From positions 1-6,777 of the forward strand of contig NZ_GG695973.1 in assembly GCF_000159955.1 (NCBI RefSeq): DNA of 6,777 nucleotides, read 5' to 3'. How positions within the stretch are numbered: the stretch's first letter is position 1; every line of letters begins with the position of its first letter. Below are positions 5,572-6,777 of this stretch, one piece after another. The notes under the pieces are model-generated. The model was given only the letters and a program-made list of their open reading frames with translations. It ran no database searches and was not told the DNA's origin. This stretch comes from Paenibacillus sp. oral taxon 786 str. D14. Its GTDB lineage: Bacteria > Bacillota > Bacilli > Paenibacillales > Paenibacillaceae. The translations under genes and the position numbers were made by a program.

Positions 5572-6777
5572 CTACAGCCGTTCCAGCTTAATCCGGGAAC
5601 CGGCCCCGCCGCTTTCCGACGGAATCACCACCAGCTTGCGGGCCAACCGGGTCTGCAACTCGGCAACGTGGCTGATAATCCCCACCGAGAGATGGTCGTG
5701 ATGCAGGTGCTCCAGTGAGGTGATGACCGTATCCAACAGCTCGGGATCCAGCGTCCCAAAGCCTTCGTCCAGGAAAAAGAATTGCAGCGGATATTGGCCG
5801 CGAAGCTGAATCTGCGCTGACAAGGCCAGCGCCAGCGCCAGGGAAGCCAGGAAGGTCTCCCCGCCGGACAACGTCGCCACCGGGCGCTTCACGCCGCCGC
5901 TCGCATCGTCGCGGATGACAAAGCCGCCGCCGGAGTCGGTCTCCAGCGCATACCGCTGCTTCGTCAGGAACCTCAGACGTTGAGAAGCGGCATGGCTGAC
6001 ATTCATCAGCTGCTCCTCCGCGACATACTCAACGAACGCGTTCCCGCGCAGCGCTGATTGCAGCTTGGCGAGCAAGCCGGCTTCATGCTCCAGCTGGCTG
6101 CGGACCTGCTCCAGCTCCTGCCAGCGGACATGGCGAACCTGCAGGTCCTCCCAGTCCCGCTCGGCCCGGGCTTTTTGCTGCAAGGCCGCTTCATCTTGCT
6201 CTTTCGCCGCGGCGAATGCCGCTCTACTTTGCTGCCATTCCTCGTCGCTGACCGTTTGTCCCGACAGCTTGGCGTCCAGCTCACTTAGGCTAATCACGAG
6301 CTCCTGCTCCCGGCTGCGGTGTTGCTGCACCGTCTCCGCGATCGATTCCGCTTCTCCCGGGGCAAGCAGGTTATTCAATACGGAAGCTTCCTCCTCAAAA
6401 GGCGACGCCTCCAGCGCTTGAAGCCAGCGGGCCGCAAGCTCCGCCTCCTGCTCCCGGGCCGATGCGGCCGCTTGAGCAGCCAGCGCTTCCGCTTTGGCGA
6501 GCTCATGGCTTCGGGCCGCTGTTTCCGTCTGCATCGCTCGGCTGCGCTCCGCCTGCTCACGAAGGGCCGCCAGCTTCTCCCGTGCTTCGGTTAGCAGCTC
6601 ATCAACCGGACGTTCCCCGGCCACGGCGTGCAATCTCTCCTGTTTCTCCCGCAGGAGATCCTGTTTCCCCTGCTCCTGTACTTCCCATTGGACCAGCGTT
6701 TTGTCCAGCTCGATCATTTCGCCGGTCAATGCCTGCAGCTTGGCCATTTTCTCCTCGATAAACGGCACGCTGACGGC
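5572..6777 (-). CDS. sbcC: SbcC, C-terminal part (partial at right edge): SMC-like ATPase subunit of the SbcCD nuclease
   Basis: SbcC pairs with the nuclease SbcD (the bacterial Rad50-Mre11 equivalent) to open and trim DNA ends, hairpins and protein-blocked ends in the cytoplasm. The reading frame is open to the window edge (first codons GCC GTC AGC), so the start lies outside; 401 residues are visible, compared with about 1,000-1,150 for a full protein. Roughly the first 240 residues are Ala/Glu/Gln/Arg-rich heptad-like sequence, the returning arm of the coiled coil. The ATPase lobe follows, with EYVAEEQL, the ABC signature LSGGETF (about residues 303-309), Walker B FFFLDEGFGTLD (catalytic Glu about 338) and the switch His in IISHV (about 370). 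The C-terminal lobe therefore looks intact. The Walker A lobe and zinc-hook Cys pair would lie upstream, outside the window. The stop is followed by an 80-nt gap before the response regulator, with no terminator seen, so some read-through is possible. Confidence 0.95.
   Translation of the reverse strand, partial: AVSVPFIEEKMAKLQALTGEMIELDKTLVQWEVQEQGKQDLLREKQERLHAVAGERPVDELLTEAREKLAALREQAERSRAMQTETAARSHELAKAEALAAQAAASAREQEAELAARWLQALEASPFEEEASVLNNLLAPGEAESIAETVQQHRSREQELVISLSELDAKLSGQTVSDEEWQQSRAAFAAAKEQDEAALQQKARAERDWEDLQVRHVRWQELEQVRSQLEHEAGLLAKLQSALRGNAFVEYVAEEQLMNVSHAASQRLRFLTKQRYALETDSGGGFVIRDDASGGVKRPVATLSGGETFLASLALALALSAQIQLRGQYPLQFFFLDEGFGTLDPELLDTVITSLEHLHHDHLSVGIISHVAELQTRLARKLVVIPSESGGAGSRIKLERL

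Noticed and set aside
1..6777. Mobile elements, CRISPR arrays, tRNA or rRNA genes
   Set aside because: No transposase or integrase frame, no regularly spaced repeats and no tRNA/rRNA-like sequence was seen on either strand.

Overview
The window looks like the chromosome of a Gram-positive, probably Paenibacillus-like member of the Bacillota. The reasons are strong GGAGG-type ribosome binding sites, intrinsic terminators with U-tracts, moderately high GC with Bacillales-style proteins, and a two-component/ABC exporter set resembling LnrJK-LnrLMN (YfiJK-YfiLMN) of Bacillus subtilis. The genus is an inference; no species marker is present. All genes lie on the minus strand, so the order of transcription runs from high to low coordinates.

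Region by region: 5572-6777 is the 3' end of sbcC, the nuclease-associated SMC-like ATPase, running off the right edge. At 4748-5491 is a NarL/LuxR-type response regulator, followed after 3 nt by a HisKA_3 sensor histidine kinase (3632-4744). A strong intrinsic terminator (3536-3577) closes this unit. A second unit then encodes an ABC-2 type exporter: ATPase (2559-3494), permease 1 (1391-2515) and permease 2 (235-1389). The two permease genes are 1 nt apart. The kinase and regulator most likely sense a membrane-active compound or envelope stress and switch on the exporter, as in the Lnr system; here that is inferred from gene context and protein architecture.

The most interesting part is the 234-base stretch downstream of the exporter operon. 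On the minus strand it reads, in order: a TGTGA-N6-TCACC site of the Crp/Fnr type (centre 212.5), an extended -10 (TG-T-TATACT, 178-186), then a highly structured segment ending in a terminator hairpin followed by eight T residues (42-49). If transcription starts at the A at 171, the regulator site is centred exactly at -41.5, the position expected for a class II Crp/Fnr-activated promoter. I propose a small, about 130-nt, three-way-junction RNA under control of a Bacillus-type Fnr (or another Crp/Fnr-family regulator). The alternatives are a regulated 5' leader for a gene left of the window, or merely an elaborate terminator of the exporter operon.
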